From NCBI GenBank assembly GCA_964342485.1, contig CAYFFO010000006.1, forward strand, positions 22,131 through 86,130: a stretch of 64,000 nt of DNA. Direction: 5' to 3'. Under the pieces are notes generated by a model. The model worked only from the letters and a program-made list of their open reading frames with translations, made no database searches and was not told the DNA's origin. Shown piece by piece: positions 1 through 9,309 of this stretch (position 1 is the first letter of the stretch; the number at the start of each line of letters is the position of its first letter). The DNA is from CAYFFO01 sp964342485 (lineage in GTDB: Bacteria; Chloroflexota; Dehalococcoidia; Lucifugimonadales; CAJWER01). The position numbers and the translations under genes were made by a program.

Positions 1-115
1 TATGTCTAAGTCAATCGGAGTTCCCGCAGCAGTAGTTCGCGGACATATTTATTCTAGAAGCAACGAAGGATCTGGTCAGCTATTGAGAGACAAAACTAAC
101 GATTTGTTCAGATAG
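1..115 (+). CDS. cofE: C-terminal end of a CofE-like F420-0:gamma-glutamyl ligase (partial)
   Basis: The window opens inside a plus-strand reading frame that stops at a TAG at 113-115; about 37 residues are visible. They contain G-V-P-A-A-V-V-R-G and end in L-L-R-D-K-T-N-D-L-F-R. This resembles the end of CofE-type ligases, where a P-x-A-x-V-R-G strand is followed by a basic/acidic tail ending in D-L-F. CofE adds glutamates to coenzyme F420 in the cytoplasm. Most of the protein, including the GTP and metal sites, lies outside the window, so the call rests on the tail alone. The ATG at 2 is probably internal. Confidence 0.55.
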   Translation, partial: MSKSIGVPAAVVRGHIYSRSNEGSGQLLRDKTNDLFR

Positions 116-153
116 TGATCAGCTCTTGTTAAATTACAACTGTAACAACTTTA

Positions 154-405
154 CTAAGCATCGTTGTCTTCGATGACAGCATTACTAGTGCGTGATTTTA
201 GGTTTAGTTGCTCCACAGGCACGTCGTATCCCCAAGCCGACCCTTCAATGTAATTAGGGAAGTCTTTTGTTGCATCACAATCTAGGCATGTTCCCATGCT
301 AGATGGTCCATTAGGTGATTCTATCAACCACTTGTGTTGACATGTTGAATCCTCTACCATATCAATTTCAGATAAATTAACAGTAGATGTATCAGTTGTT
401 GCCAT
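154..405 (-). CDS. Small cysteine/histidine-motif protein, unknown function
   Basis: This 83-residue protein is unrecognised by name. Its centre has C-Q-H-x-W, then G-P-S-S-M-G-T-C, then C-D-A-T-K-D-F-P-N-Y. The spacing resembles small proteins in which C-x-H and C-x-x-C make a zinc-ribbon-like knuckle followed by an aromatic F-x-N. It has no signal peptide or membrane segment. The start ATG at 405 follows a plausible purine-rich site (AGGAAGGTG on the minus strand). It is a single gene, separated from the next small minus-strand gene by about 115 bases of AT-rich DNA. A nucleic-acid-binding role is possible but is inference only. Confidence 0.6.
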   Translation of the reverse strand: MATTDTSTVNLSEIDMVEDSTCQHKWLIESPNGPSSMGTCLDCDATKDFPNYIEGSAWGYDVPVEQLNLKSRTSNAVIEDNDA

Positions 406-520
406 ATTTATTCACCTTCCTCGCATTTAACATATTGCAAAAAATTTGTGCAATATCGTCATTTTTTAACATTACAGTTTCTTATTTATATATTTTCAAA
501 ACAAGTTAAGTAAGATTGGT

Positions 521-718
521 TCAAGCGGCTGGCTGTTTTGCTTTGTGCTTTTTGGGCCTACCTGGCTTGTGATGTCCCGGAGAGATAGAGAACGTTGCTC
601 TTTCTGGTTCAAAGTTTATAACGTGTCCACACTGGAAGCATTGAATATATTCTCCGTACATGTCCCTTCCTCGTGCCATGTCGCCCTTACATCTAGGGCA
701 AGCTTTAAATTCAACCAT
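521..718 (-). CDS. Small zinc-ribbon protein with basic AT-hook-like tail
   Basis: The protein has 65 residues when started at the ATG at 718. C-P-R-C near residue 7 and C-F-Q-C-G near residue 27 form a typical two-knuckle zinc ribbon. The C-terminus carries G-R-P-K-K-H-K-A-K, close to an AT-hook core (G-R-P), which suggests DNA binding. I chose 718 because A-A-G-G-T-G-G lies about 11 bases upstream on the minus strand; an upstream in-frame GTG at 733 overlaps that site. No enzyme family is recognisable. The neighbour downstream (154-405) is another small cysteine-motif protein, so the two may be a regulatory pair, but nothing shows that directly. Confidence 0.65.
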   Translation of the reverse strand: MVEFKACPRCKGDMARGRDMYGEYIQCFQCGHVINFEPERATFSISPGHHKPGRPKKHKAKQPAA

Positions 719-1655
719 AATAAAATTTACCACCTTGCATTAAAAATTCTAATCTCAAAATCCACCGGCAGCAATTATTGCAAATATGACGAAATTCGTC
801 AAGTTATGTAAATAGCATTAATTACCTATTTTAAATGAAAGAACACAAAATTATAGATATAGAGAATGTATTGAGATAGACAGGCAATAAATCTAACTTA
901 AAAGGCAAAACGATGATGAAATAATTACGAATAACGTAAGTTCAATATTTTTAGACGCGAAAAACCCAATTTGAGGCAATGAATTCCTAGGAATATATCA
1001 GGATGGATAAATATATATAGAAGATTAGACGTATAGAAAATTTTAAAAAACAACGAGATTCGAAATGTATACTTGGATTTAATTCGGCGATATAGAAGTC
1101 AGCTTTGAGTAGTAAATCGATTAATAGGCTTGCCGGTCTGATTTCGTTTTAGATGTTATCAGCGAGAGGTCCGTAGAATAAAGATAAAGAATTTTCTGGA
1201 TGCCAATATGCAATTAAATCTTTATCTGTGTTTTCAGTTGGTCTGGAAAAATTTGAAGATAAAAAGGGTATTGTGAAATAAACTTCTGTTCCCCGCTTTT
1301 GTGCTTGTAATTATATAGGTAATAACTCCCAAAGTGTTTTAGATGCTTCAGATTCCTTTAAGCTAGCGAGTAGTTAAATTGACCTGATTTGTTAATTATT
1401 TTCATTTGTTAGCAAAAAAATATTAATAGGAATTGAACAATTATAGATCATTGAGCTCATTAGTAGACACGAAATCAGGATTGCTGCAATTCTTGATTCG
1501 ACTAAATGTAGTTACATGTATATCATTGGTTATCGAATAACTGAATATGTAGATTTCAAGAACAATGGCTCGATAGTTTCCTTGTTTTTTTACCTGAAAA
1601 TATTGTTTGATATATGGATAATACAAGATGGGAATGCTTAAGAGGGTAATGAATA
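719..1655. other. Gene-free AT-rich stretch (about 0.94 kb)
   Basis: I see no convincing gene here. All frames are broken within about 60 codons and the short frames present have no ribosome binding site or recognisable motif. No tRNA cloverleaf or strong GC hairpin was found. One short open stretch around 1175-1291 lacks a start and may be chance or the trace of a decayed gene. The stretch holds the promoters of the divergent small gene (minus) and glycerol kinase (plus). Confidence 0.5.
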
Positions 1656-3158
1656 GTGACTAGCAACAATTATATTGTTGCCCTTGATCAGGGTACTACT
1701 AGCACAACTGCACTCTTAATCGATCAAATGGGCTCGGTGATATGGAAAACTAGTCAAGAAATCACAACTATTTATCCAAGACTTGGCTGGGTAGAACAAG
1801 ATCCTCAAGAGATATTTCTTTCTTGTTTGAATGTAATACATGAATTGATCGATGAGACTGAAATTTCCACAGGCCAAATTTCTGCTATCGGGATCACAAA
1901 TCAAAGAGAAACCACGCTCGTTTGGGATAGAGAAACAGGGGAACCAGTTTATAACGCGATTGTTTGGCAGTGTCGGCGATCCACAATGTTATGTGAGGTC
2001 ATTAAAAGTCAGGGTGTTGAATCTGATATTTTAAGAAAGACAGGTTTAACTCTTGACCCTTATTTCTCATCGACCAAGTTGAGGTGGATAATAGATAATA
2101 TACCAAACGGTCAGGCAAGAGCCGAAAATGGAGAAATAATTTTCGGAACTGTTGACTCTTGGATACTTTGGAATCTTACTGGTGAGGTCGTACATGCAAC
2201 GGATACCACCAATGCTTCTCGTACGATGCTTTACAATATTGATAACCTAGAATGGGACAAAGACTTGTTAAATTTGTTTGACATCCCTCCATGTATTTTA
2301 CCTACTGTACATTCCTCTAACTCCATATTTGGTCATACTTTGGCGGAGTTGTTTAGGGGCAAAGAAATTCCAGTATCGGCTATGGCGGGAGATCAGAATT
2401 CAGCTCTTTTTGGGCAGGGTTGCTTTAATCCTGGGATGATTAAAAATACCTATGGTACAGGGTGCTTTGTATTGGCCAATTCGGGGGGAGAAAGAATTAA
2501 TAGTAAATCAGGATTAATCTCAACGATTTCGTGGCAAATTGATAAAAACGTCACTTATGGGCTTGAAGGAAGTATTTTTTCTTCTGGTTCAACGATCCAG
2601 TGGCTTAAGGATGGACTTGGCATAATTAATTCTGTAAATGAAATAGATTCCTTAGCAGAGTCAGTTGAAGATAATGGGGGTGTTTATTTTGTTCCATCTT
2701 TCACGGGACTCGGGGCTCCAAATTGGGATCCGAATGCAAGAGGCACAATAGTTGGTCTCACACTCGGTTCAAATAGTGGCCATATAGCTCGGGCATCCTT
2801 GGAGGCAACAGCTTTCCAAACAAGACAAGTTGTGGAATCCATTTCTAAAGATCTCGGATTTATGCCTAAAGTGTTAAGAGTAGACGGAGGTGGTACAGCT
2901 AGTAGTCTAATGATGCAATTCCAAGCAGATATCTTGGGTATACCGATTGAAACTAGCAGTATTAAGGATACAACAGCTCTTGGTATAGGGTATATAGCTG
3001 GCCTATCTGTGGGTTTTTGGAAAGATATGAATGAAATTGCTAGTTTGTGGATGAATGAACGAATGTTTATTCCTAGTATGTCTGATACCCGGCGTGAAAA
3101 TTTATATAATGAATGGTTTCGTGCAATTGATAGATCTAAGAACTGGGTAGAACCTTAA
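1656..3158 (+). CDS. glpK: Glycerol kinase
   Basis: The 500-residue protein is full length for GlpK, the cytoplasmic enzyme that phosphorylates glycerol to sn-glycerol 3-phosphate with ATP. It is an FGGY kinase: D-Q-G-T-T-S-T near residue 11 is the first phosphate loop, N-Q-R-E-T near residue 82 is the glycerol/ADP contact region, G-D-Q-N-S-A-L-F-G is the catalytic aspartate segment, and Y-G-T-G-C-F plus the D-G-G-G-T-A loop form the second ATPase fold. The start is a GTG at 1656 preceded by AAGAGGG; a nearby ATG at 1650 stops after four codons in another frame. It stands alone, without the usual glpF or glpD beside it. Confidence 0.96.
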   Translation: MTSNNYIVALDQGTTSTTALLIDQMGSVIWKTSQEITTIYPRLGWVEQDPQEIFLSCLNVIHELIDETEISTGQISAIGITNQRETTLVWDRETGEPVYNAIVWQCRRSTMLCEVIKSQGVESDILRKTGLTLDPYFSSTKLRWIIDNIPNGQARAENGEIIFGTVDSWILWNLTGEVVHATDTTNASRTMLYNIDNLEWDKDLLNLFDIPPCILPTVHSSNSIFGHTLAELFRGKEIPVSAMAGDQNSALFGQGCFNPGMIKNTYGTGCFVLANSGGERINSKSGLISTISWQIDKNVTYGLEGSIFSSGSTIQWLKDGLGIINSVNEIDSLAESVEDNGGVYFVPSFTGLGAPNWDPNARGTIVGLTLGSNSGHIARASLEATAFQTRQVVESISKDLGFMPKVLRVDGGGTASSLMMQFQADILGIPIETSSIKDTTALGIGYIAGLSVGFWKDMNEIASLWMNERMFIPSMSDTRRENLYNEWFRAIDRSKNWVEP

Positions 3159-3199
3159 AATTTTATAGATGTTATTGATATTAGATTTTTTGATATAAT

Positions 3200-3228
3200 T
3201 TGACATCGCTTCGTATTTATCGACAATA
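3200..3228 (+). promoter_or_regulatory. Possible promoter for the TPR lipoprotein gene
   Basis: TTGACA at 3200-3205 is followed 17 bases later by ACAATA (3223-3228). The -35 is perfect but the -10 is weak. A separate TATAAT at 3194-3199 just upstream could serve instead. Both lie between glpK and the TPR gene. Confidence 0.3.
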
Positions 3229-3273
3229 AGCTCAAATGTAATCGTTTGGATTAAGTTAGATTGTGACTTTTTA

Positions 3274-4872
3274 ATGCGCTCCTTAATTTTAAATTATAGT
3301 GCTCGTGTTTCTCTTATCCATATCTATTCAGGTATGTTTATTTTGATCATGTTTTTAACTTTAATTGCTTGCAACAAATTGACTAGTAAGCAACTTGCTC
3401 AAATTGAACAGCACAAGATTATAGCAACACAATATATGATAGACAGGAAATATCAGAATGCACTGGATGAATATAATTCTGCTATAGATATAGATGGTGT
3501 TAATCATGAGTTGTATTTTGGTCGATCGAAGGCATTTATTGGGCTGAAAGCTTATAGGCAATCTATTAAAGATTTAGAAGAAGTTAATAAACTAGAACCG
3601 GGTTATATAGAAGGGTATTCACTTAAGGGTTTTGCCCACGTTAGTCTTGGAGAGTATAGAGAAGCTGTAAGGTCATATAATAGAGCAATTGATAGCCAAA
3701 CAAATGACCCTAAATTATTTAATAATCGAGCGAATGCTTATGCCAAATTGAAGGAATATTATAAAGCGGTAGAGGATTACAATAAATCTATAGAATTAGA
3801 TGCGACTAATTCTAGGGTATTTACAAATAGAGGTATTGCTCTAGGACAGATAGGATCTGTAAGAGAGGCAATACGTGACTTTGCCGAAGCAATTCATCTT
3901 GATCCTGAAAATGCATCGGCTTATTTCAATCGAGGGGCTGCATATAGCAGGTTAGGTGAATTTGAAGTAGCCTTTAGACATTTAGAAGAAGCGGTTAGAT
4001 TGGATCCAGATAATAAAGCTTTTGTCTTAGATGCAGGGGACCAATATACGGAGCTAGGATTATTACGGCAATCTGTAGCCGCATACGATCTAGCAATAGA
4101 GCAAGATATTTCCAGTCCCCAGAATTATATTGATCGAGCAGATGCAAATTACAAACTGGGGAAATATCAACAAGCAATAGATGATTACACCATAGCTATA
4201 GGACTTCTTCCAGAATTGGCTAAACTGTATTTAGCTAGAGGCGCATCTTATCATGAGCTTCAGCAATTTGAGAAAGCAATAGAAGATTATGACATGGTTA
4301 TGGATCTAGAACCTGATGACCATCGGTCTTATTCAAAAATGGGAATCGCTTTAATGTTAATAGGTGATATAAATAAGTCACTGCAATTTTTTGATATAGC
4401 TATAGATCTGTCTCCAGAAGATCCTAATTTGTTCGTAGATAGAGGCACTTCGTTTTCGAGAAAGGGTGATCTAAGTTCTTCAATATTGGATTTTGACAAA
4501 GCTATAGATATCGATCCAAAATTTAGTAGGGCATGGGTCGATAGAGGTATTTCTTATTCCAAATTAGGAGAATTTGAAAGAGCCTTATTTGATTTTGATG
4601 AAGCTATTAGATTGGAACCAACTGATGGACGGGCTTTTGCAAATAGAGGAATAGCTAATTTAGGGATGGGTAATCTCGAAAGCGCTTTGACAGACTATGA
4701 CAAATCCATAAAGTTTAATCCTTATCACCCTTTGGGATACGTAAATAGAGCTATACTTAATAGCCTTTTAGGTAGTCATACCGAAGTATTAAAAGATATC
4801 GATAAAGCTGAAGAATTTGGTTATGATAGGGATTTATTGCTTTCGCAAATTGAAGAGGCGAAGTTAAGATAA
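3274..4872 (+). CDS. TPR-repeat lipoprotein
   Basis: The protein has 532 residues. The N-terminus has a hydrophobic stretch ending L-I-A-C-N, a good lipobox with the cysteine at residue 33, so it is probably an exported, lipid-anchored protein. From about residue 45 to the end it is a run of roughly 13-14 tetratricopeptide repeats of 34 residues, with recurring A-x-x-D-Y-x-x-A-I-x-x-x-P and Y-x-x-R-G-x-x-Y signatures. Such solenoids are scaffolds for protein partners and carry no catalytic motif. Starting at Met21 (3334) would give a more usual signal peptide; neither start has a clear ribosome site. Its specific partner cannot be told from the neighbours. Confidence 0.85.
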   Translation: MRSLILNYSARVSLIHIYSGMFILIMFLTLIACNKLTSKQLAQIEQHKIIATQYMIDRKYQNALDEYNSAIDIDGVNHELYFGRSKAFIGLKAYRQSIKDLEEVNKLEPGYIEGYSLKGFAHVSLGEYREAVRSYNRAIDSQTNDPKLFNNRANAYAKLKEYYKAVEDYNKSIELDATNSRVFTNRGIALGQIGSVREAIRDFAEAIHLDPENASAYFNRGAAYSRLGEFEVAFRHLEEAVRLDPDNKAFVLDAGDQYTELGLLRQSVAAYDLAIEQDISSPQNYIDRADANYKLGKYQQAIDDYTIAIGLLPELAKLYLARGASYHELQQFEKAIEDYDMVMDLEPDDHRSYSKMGIALMLIGDINKSLQFFDIAIDLSPEDPNLFVDRGTSFSRKGDLSSSILDFDKAIDIDPKFSRAWVDRGISYSKLGEFERALFDFDEAIRLEPTDGRAFANRGIANLGMGNLESALTDYDKSIKFNPYHPLGYVNRAILNSLLGSHTEVLKDIDKAEEFGYDRDLLLSQIEEAKLR

Positions 4873-4893
4873 TTTCAATGCAATATTTATTAT

Positions 4894-6117
4894 TTACTTC
4901 TGTCTATCCGATAAAATATCTGATACTTGGTCAAGGATACGATTACCTATTTCGTATTTAGACATTAGTTCCAATTCTTGAACTACCCCTTCACGATTTA
5001 TAAGGGTTATTTTATTATTATCTGAATTAAAGCCAATGCCTTCTTTACTAATATTGTTTGCAGCAATTAGGTCAAGGTCTTTCGATCGGATTTTTTTAAT
5101 CGCGTTATCCAAAATATTTTCGCTTTCAGCGGCGAATCCTACTTTTAATATGGTGTTTCTATCCAGTTCAGCTAAAATATCTGGGTTACGGGACAGGTTA
5201 ATATCCCAGGTTTGAGATCCATTTTTTTTGAACTTGGATTTTGAAACAAATTTTGGTTTCCAATCTGCGACTGCCGCCGCCATTATTATTACATCTGCAT
5301 CTATACATTCATCAACGATGGCATTTTTCATATCCTCTGCACTTATAACATTTTTTACCCTTGTGCCAACTGGTGTGATTTGCATATTTGGTGCAGCGAC
5401 TATTATGGTTTCGGCTCCTCGATTCCTTGCTGCTTCGGCGATGGCATACCCCATTTTCCCGCTTGATCGATTAGTGATGAATCGAACTGGATCAATCTTT
5501 TCTTGAGTACCACCGGCACTAATTACTATCTTTTTGTTTTTCAGGTCGCCATCACTGCCCATGATAGATCTGGTATGTCCAAGAATTGTCGATGTTTCAA
5601 CAAGGCGACCTTTGCCAAATAATCCGGAAGCTAAACGGCCTTCTTCTGGACCAATAATCGTATAACCTCTTTTCGCTAATTTATTGATATTTTCTTGGGT
5701 AGCTGGATTTGAATACATATTGCCATCCATTGCTGGGCAGATAAGTACAGGCGAAGATGTGGCAAGGACAGTGGCTGTTAAAGGATCATCGGAAAAACCA
5801 AGAGCTAGTCTTGCCATGGTTTGTGCAGTAGCTGGTGCGATAATTACAATGTCGGATCGTTCTGCTATTGAGACATGATTGATACCAATTTCAGAATTAG
5901 GATCAAATAAGTTTGTCGAAACTGGACGATTTGTGATTGATGCAAAAGAATTGGGTGTCACAAATTGGAGAGAAGCTTTGGTCATCATGACATCCACTGC
6001 TGCACCAGCCTGCACTAACTTGCTTATCAAGTCTATGGCTTTATAACAAGCTATACTACCGCTCACACCAACTGCTATGGATTTTCCGTAAATTGGATCA
6101 GTCATATTTACTCTCAA
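4894..6117 (-). CDS. coaBC: Bifunctional phosphopantothenoylcysteine decarboxylase / phosphopantothenate-cysteine ligase
   Basis: The protein has 407 residues, the usual length for Dfp/CoaBC. It joins cysteine to 4'-phosphopantothenate (CTP-dependent CoaB domain) and decarboxylates the product (FMN-dependent CoaC domain) on the way to coenzyme A. The N-terminal half shows G-V-S-G-S-I-A-C-Y-K, the catalytic-histidine strand N-H-V-S-I-A, and P-A-M-D-G-N-M-Y, where most relatives have P-A-M-N. The C-terminal half starts at about residue 195 with S-A-G-G-T-Q-E-K-I-D-P-V-R and contains A-A-A-V-A-D-W and the K-F-K-K-N-G lysines. coaX, an earlier step, lies just upstream on the same strand with an 83-base gap. 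Confidence 0.95.
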   Translation of the reverse strand: MRVNMTDPIYGKSIAVGVSGSIACYKAIDLISKLVQAGAAVDVMMTKASLQFVTPNSFASITNRPVSTNLFDPNSEIGINHVSIAERSDIVIIAPATAQTMARLALGFSDDPLTATVLATSSPVLICPAMDGNMYSNPATQENINKLAKRGYTIIGPEEGRLASGLFGKGRLVETSTILGHTRSIMGSDGDLKNKKIVISAGGTQEKIDPVRFITNRSSGKMGYAIAEAARNRGAETIIVAAPNMQITPVGTRVKNVISAEDMKNAIVDECIDADVIIMAAAVADWKPKFVSKSKFKKNGSQTWDINLSRNPDILAELDRNTILKVGFAAESENILDNAIKKIRSKDLDLIAANNISKEGIGFNSDNNKITLINREGVVQELELMSKYEIGNRILDQVSDILSDRQK

Positions 6118-6200
6118 GTCCGATTACTCAATTCATACAGGTGAATAATGTTAACTGAGAATTATTTGAATGTCTAAGATAATGTGGTTTTAAGTAGTAA

Positions 6201-6986
6201 TTAGTTTTCGTTCATATCTTGTATAATCTTAAGCCCCTTCAGTGTGAGGTGAGGTGAGACATTGTCAAAAATCGTTATTTCATTTTGGATAATTTCGGCC
6301 AGCCCACCTGTTGCTACAACTTTACATCCTCCTCCGAGTTCTTTGTCAAATCTATCAACCATGCCTTTTACTAATTCAGAATAACCAAATATTAGTCCTG
6401 ATTGGATGGCATGTATGGTATTTTTACCAATTGCAGTTGGAGGAGGTACTAGTTCAACACGCCTAAGCATAGATGCATTATGGTAAAGAGCATCAGCTGC
6501 AATAGAAATCCCTGGTGCAATTGCTCCTCCTAGATAGTCACCATTTGCTTTGACAGCGTCAAACACGGTAGCTGTCCCAAAATCCACAATAATTACTGGG
6601 CCTCCGTACAAATTTAATGCAGCAGCTGCATCAACAATTCGGTCGGCACCTACGTCTCTAGGATTGTCGTATAGAACCTTAATCCCTGTACGTGTTCCGG
6701 AACCTACTATAAGAGGTTCTAATTTGAAAGTTTCACTAGATATATGGTGAAATATTGAAGTTAGCGTTGGAACTCCACTGCAAATAGCTATCTGTGTAAT
6801 GTCATCTGGAGAGATCATTCGTAAAGACATGAGATGGTTTATTAGTAGAGCATATTCGTCTACTAATTTTGCTCTGTCGGTTGCAATTCTCCATGTCGCT
6901 TTGGGCTCATAAAGGGGTGGCCCGTTAGATTTATCAAATATCCCTAAAGATATGTTGGTATTCCCTATATCGCAAGTTAGTAGCAT
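6201..6986 (-). CDS. coaX: Type III pantothenate kinase
   Basis: CoaX phosphorylates pantothenate, the first committed step of coenzyme A synthesis. It is an acetate/sugar-kinase-fold enzyme, not feedback-inhibited by CoA as type I kinases are. Motifs visible: M-L-L-T-C-D-I-G-N-T-N at the start (phosphate loop), G-A-D-R-I-V-D, and V-D-F-G-T-A-T-V-F-D (the second phosphate loop). With the ATG at 6986 it is 261 residues, close to the family norm, and begins exactly where CoaX proteins usually do. An in-frame ATG at 7031 would add 15 unusual residues and has no better ribosome site. It precedes coaBC on the same strand. Confidence 0.93.
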   Translation of the reverse strand: MLLTCDIGNTNISLGIFDKSNGPPLYEPKATWRIATDRAKLVDEYALLINHLMSLRMISPDDITQIAICSGVPTLTSIFHHISSETFKLEPLIVGSGTRTGIKVLYDNPRDVGADRIVDAAAALNLYGGPVIIVDFGTATVFDAVKANGDYLGGAIAPGISIAADALYHNASMLRRVELVPPPTAIGKNTIHAIQSGLIFGYSELVKGMVDRFDKELGGGCKVVATGGLAEIIQNEITIFDNVSPHLTLKGLKIIQDMNEN

Positions 6987-7134
6987 GTTCAAATTACCCA
7001 TTTGATATTGGAGTTCATTATACAGACACACATATAATATTTGTCCACGTTATATAGATATATTTTTTTGGAAACTGATCTTAAGATAAGGATAGTGGCT
7101 TGTCATAACAAAGATGTACTTCGGTATGATGATA

Positions 7135-8235
7135 TTATATAAGGTATTCTATTTCGACTCGTTTCCCAGTTCGTGCAGACTCATATGCAGAATCAATAGT
7201 TTGCAGTACTCTAAGAGCGTCTATTACTGTAACTTCCAATTCACGTCCGTTTTGGATATCCTTTATAAAGTTTTGTACCCAGTTGAACATCCATTTCCCA
7301 CCACTTGTGTATCCTGGCGGGCTTGGAGAGAATGTGTATTCAAATTTTCGTTCGGGGGAGTCTGTCCATTTAGGCGAGGCGCTTTTAACTTTTAATTCTG
7401 ACTCTCCAATTGGAGTCCAGTTTGCTTCTCCGTCAGTTCCTCTGATTACTAGGCTGGTATCGTACCCTCCTTTTGCACTTTGAAGATATCCTGCGTGCAT
7501 TGAACCAAAAGCTCCATTTTCATATTCAAATGCTGCGATAGCTATATCTTCAAGAGGTTCTTCGATAATACCAATTGGTCTACCAGTCATCGCTTGTACT
7601 GATTTTACTTCACAGTTCATCAAGAACCGCATGACCTCTAAGTGATGACCTCCTAGCATGTGTAGTATACCGCCTCCTTCATCTTTATCTGTGTATAGAA
7701 AACTAGTGGGTTCACGTAAACCTGGTTTAACCTGTCCTGTAACCATTCGAACTTCAACATCTATAATTCTACCGAAAACACCATCTAGAGTCATGGTTTT
7801 TAGATCTTGCGCCACTGGGTTAAATCGGTGCGGATACCCAGGCAAAACCTTAACTTCATTTTTTTGTATAGCTTTTGCAAGGTCAAATAATTCTGCTGAA
7901 GTTCTTGCAAACTGTTTCTCCATATAAAAATGCTTGCCAGCATTAGCTAGCTTGATCCCTACATTTGGCACTTCAACTGCTGGTAATACGACCCATGCAA
8001 TGTCAAAGTCTTGTTTATCTATAAGGTCATTTATGTTGTCGTAAAATCCAGCATTTGGATGAAAATGCTTAGCCTGATCAAGCAGAGATAAATCAGTATC
8101 TTCGCAATAGGCGACTATTTCTATCCCATCTAAATGGCGGAGTGTTTCAAGGTATCCATTGCCTCCTCCTGGTTTACCAACATGTCCATGTCTCATTCCA
8201 ACAATCGCAGCTTTTAACAAATCGTTTTTACCCAT
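7135..8235 (-). CDS. Gfo/Idh/MocA-family NAD(P)-dependent oxidoreductase
   Basis: The protein has 366 residues. The N-terminal Rossmann fold begins A-A-I-V-G-M-R-H-G-H, a variant of the usual G-x-G-x-x-G. The conserved E-K-P segment appears as M-E-K-Q-F-A-R-T-S near residue 135, keeping the lysine. A C-terminal alpha/beta dimerisation domain follows (G-G-G-I-L-H-M-L-G-G-H-H-L-E, which holds the usual active-site histidine region). The family oxidises sugar or inositol hydroxyls or reduces related carbonyls. No sugar-catabolic neighbour narrows the substrate. The gene stands alone, divergent from moeB across a 221-base gap. Confidence 0.85.
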   Translation of the reverse strand: MGKNDLLKAAIVGMRHGHVGKPGGGNGYLETLRHLDGIEIVAYCEDTDLSLLDQAKHFHPNAGFYDNINDLIDKQDFDIAWVVLPAVEVPNVGIKLANAGKHFYMEKQFARTSAELFDLAKAIQKNEVKVLPGYPHRFNPVAQDLKTMTLDGVFGRIIDVEVRMVTGQVKPGLREPTSFLYTDKDEGGGILHMLGGHHLEVMRFLMNCEVKSVQAMTGRPIGIIEEPLEDIAIAAFEYENGAFGSMHAGYLQSAKGGYDTSLVIRGTDGEANWTPIGESELKVKSASPKWTDSPERKFEYTFSPSPPGYTSGGKWMFNWVQNFIKDIQNGRELEVTVIDALRVLQTIDSAYESARTGKRVEIEYLI

Positions 8236-8342
8236 GATTTACTCCGAAATTATTTTGTATGGCAAGTAGTTCGAATCAGGATACATGTAAATTATAAGGA
8301 ATGCACGATCGTACATACATTGAGCCTTATTGATACGGCATG

Positions 8343-8374
8343 CTATACTCGAAAACCTTAGAGTAGGAGTATAG
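8343..8374. promoter_or_regulatory. Perfect 8-bp inverted repeat between divergent genes
   Basis: CTATACTC (8343-8350) and GAGTATAG (8367-8374) are perfect complements with 16 bases between. A nested alternative pairs TACTC with GAGTA at 8361-8365. It sits about 80 bases upstream of moeB and 108 bases upstream of the divergent oxidoreductase. It could be an operator for either gene; no regulator is identified. Confidence 0.35.
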
Positions 8375-8456
8375 ACAGGAATTTAGAGACGAATAATATA
8401 CCACTAGTTTGCTGTACAACTTGCTAGATTTGGTCTTTTATAGAGGTGAAATATAA

Positions 8457-9281
8457 ATGGTAGTTACAGGTGCATTAACACCGTATCAAGTCAAGCGTTA
8501 TAGTCGGCATATTATAATGCCGCAAGTTGGAAGTAATGGTCAAAGGAAATTACTTAATTCGAAGGTTCTTATAATTGGGGCAGGAGGTTTAGGATCTCCT
8601 GTTGCAATATATTTAGCGTTAGCTGGGATTGGTACTGTTGGAATAGTAGATTTTGATGTTGTAGATGTAACTAATTTACAGAGACAAATTCTTCATCATG
8701 ATGCCGATATAGGGAAGAGCAAAGTAGAGTCTGCTAAAAACACGCTCCTTGCATATAATCCGGATGTAAATGTTATTACTTATAATGAACCTATTACTGC
8801 TGAGAATGCAATGGAAATCATGAAAGAGTTTGATGTGATAGTTAGTGGAGCAGATAATTTTGCAGCTAGATATCTTATTAATGATGCTGCTTATTTGAGT
8901 AATAAACCTCTTGTTGATGGAAGCATATTGATGTTTGATGGAAGGGCGACCGTTTTTTCCCCAGGTAAAGGTTGTTATAGATGCGTTTTCCCTGACCCTC
9001 CTCCACCCGGAGAAGTACCAAATTGTTCGGAAGCCGGTGTTGTTGGAATGTTACCTGGTTTGGTTGGCAGCATACAGGCTACTGAGACGGTTAAAGTATT
9101 GTTAGAAATAGGTAATCCTTTAATAGGGAAATTACTTTTAATCGATGCTCTTGATATGGATTTTCGAGAGGTCAAGATTCGAAGAGATGTTAATTGCCCG
9201 TTGTGTGGTGACAATCCTAGTGTTACCGAACTAATAGATTATGAGATTTTTTGTGGTATATCCGTAGATTCAGACGGATAA
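8457..9281 (+). CDS. moeB: MoeB/ThiF-type adenylyltransferase
   Basis: The protein has 274 residues. This E1-like family adenylates the C-terminal Gly-Gly of a sulfur-carrier protein (MoaD for molybdopterin, ThiS for thiamine). Seen: R-Y-S-R-H near residue 14, the nucleotide loop G-A-G-G-L-G-S at 41-47, D-V-V-D-V-T-N-L-Q-R-Q, the catalytic aspartate strand G-A-D-N-F-A-A-R-Y, and two zinc-binding pairs, C-Y-R-C and C-P-L-C near the C-terminus. It lacks the rhodanese domain found in some relatives. No moa or thi genes lie nearby, so molybdopterin versus thiamine (or another sulfur relay) is not settled by context. Confidence 0.88.
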   Translation: MVVTGALTPYQVKRYSRHIIMPQVGSNGQRKLLNSKVLIIGAGGLGSPVAIYLALAGIGTVGIVDFDVVDVTNLQRQILHHDADIGKSKVESAKNTLLAYNPDVNVITYNEPITAENAMEIMKEFDVIVSGADNFAARYLINDAAYLSNKPLVDGSILMFDGRATVFSPGKGCYRCVFPDPPPPGEVPNCSEAGVVGMLPGLVGSIQATETVKVLLEIGNPLIGKLLLIDALDMDFREVKIRRDVNCPLCGDNPSVTELIDYEIFCGISVDSDG

Positions 9282-9284
9282 ACA

Positions 9285-9309
9285 AAATATGAAATAGTTT
9301 GTCATATTT
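9285..9309. terminator. Weak hairpin between convergent genes
   Basis: AAATATGA (9285-9292) and TCATATTT (9302-9309) pair perfectly over a 9-base loop, between the end of moeB and the converging amidohydrolase. The stem is AT-only and overlaps the amidohydrolase stop codon, so terminator function is uncertain. Confidence 0.3.
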
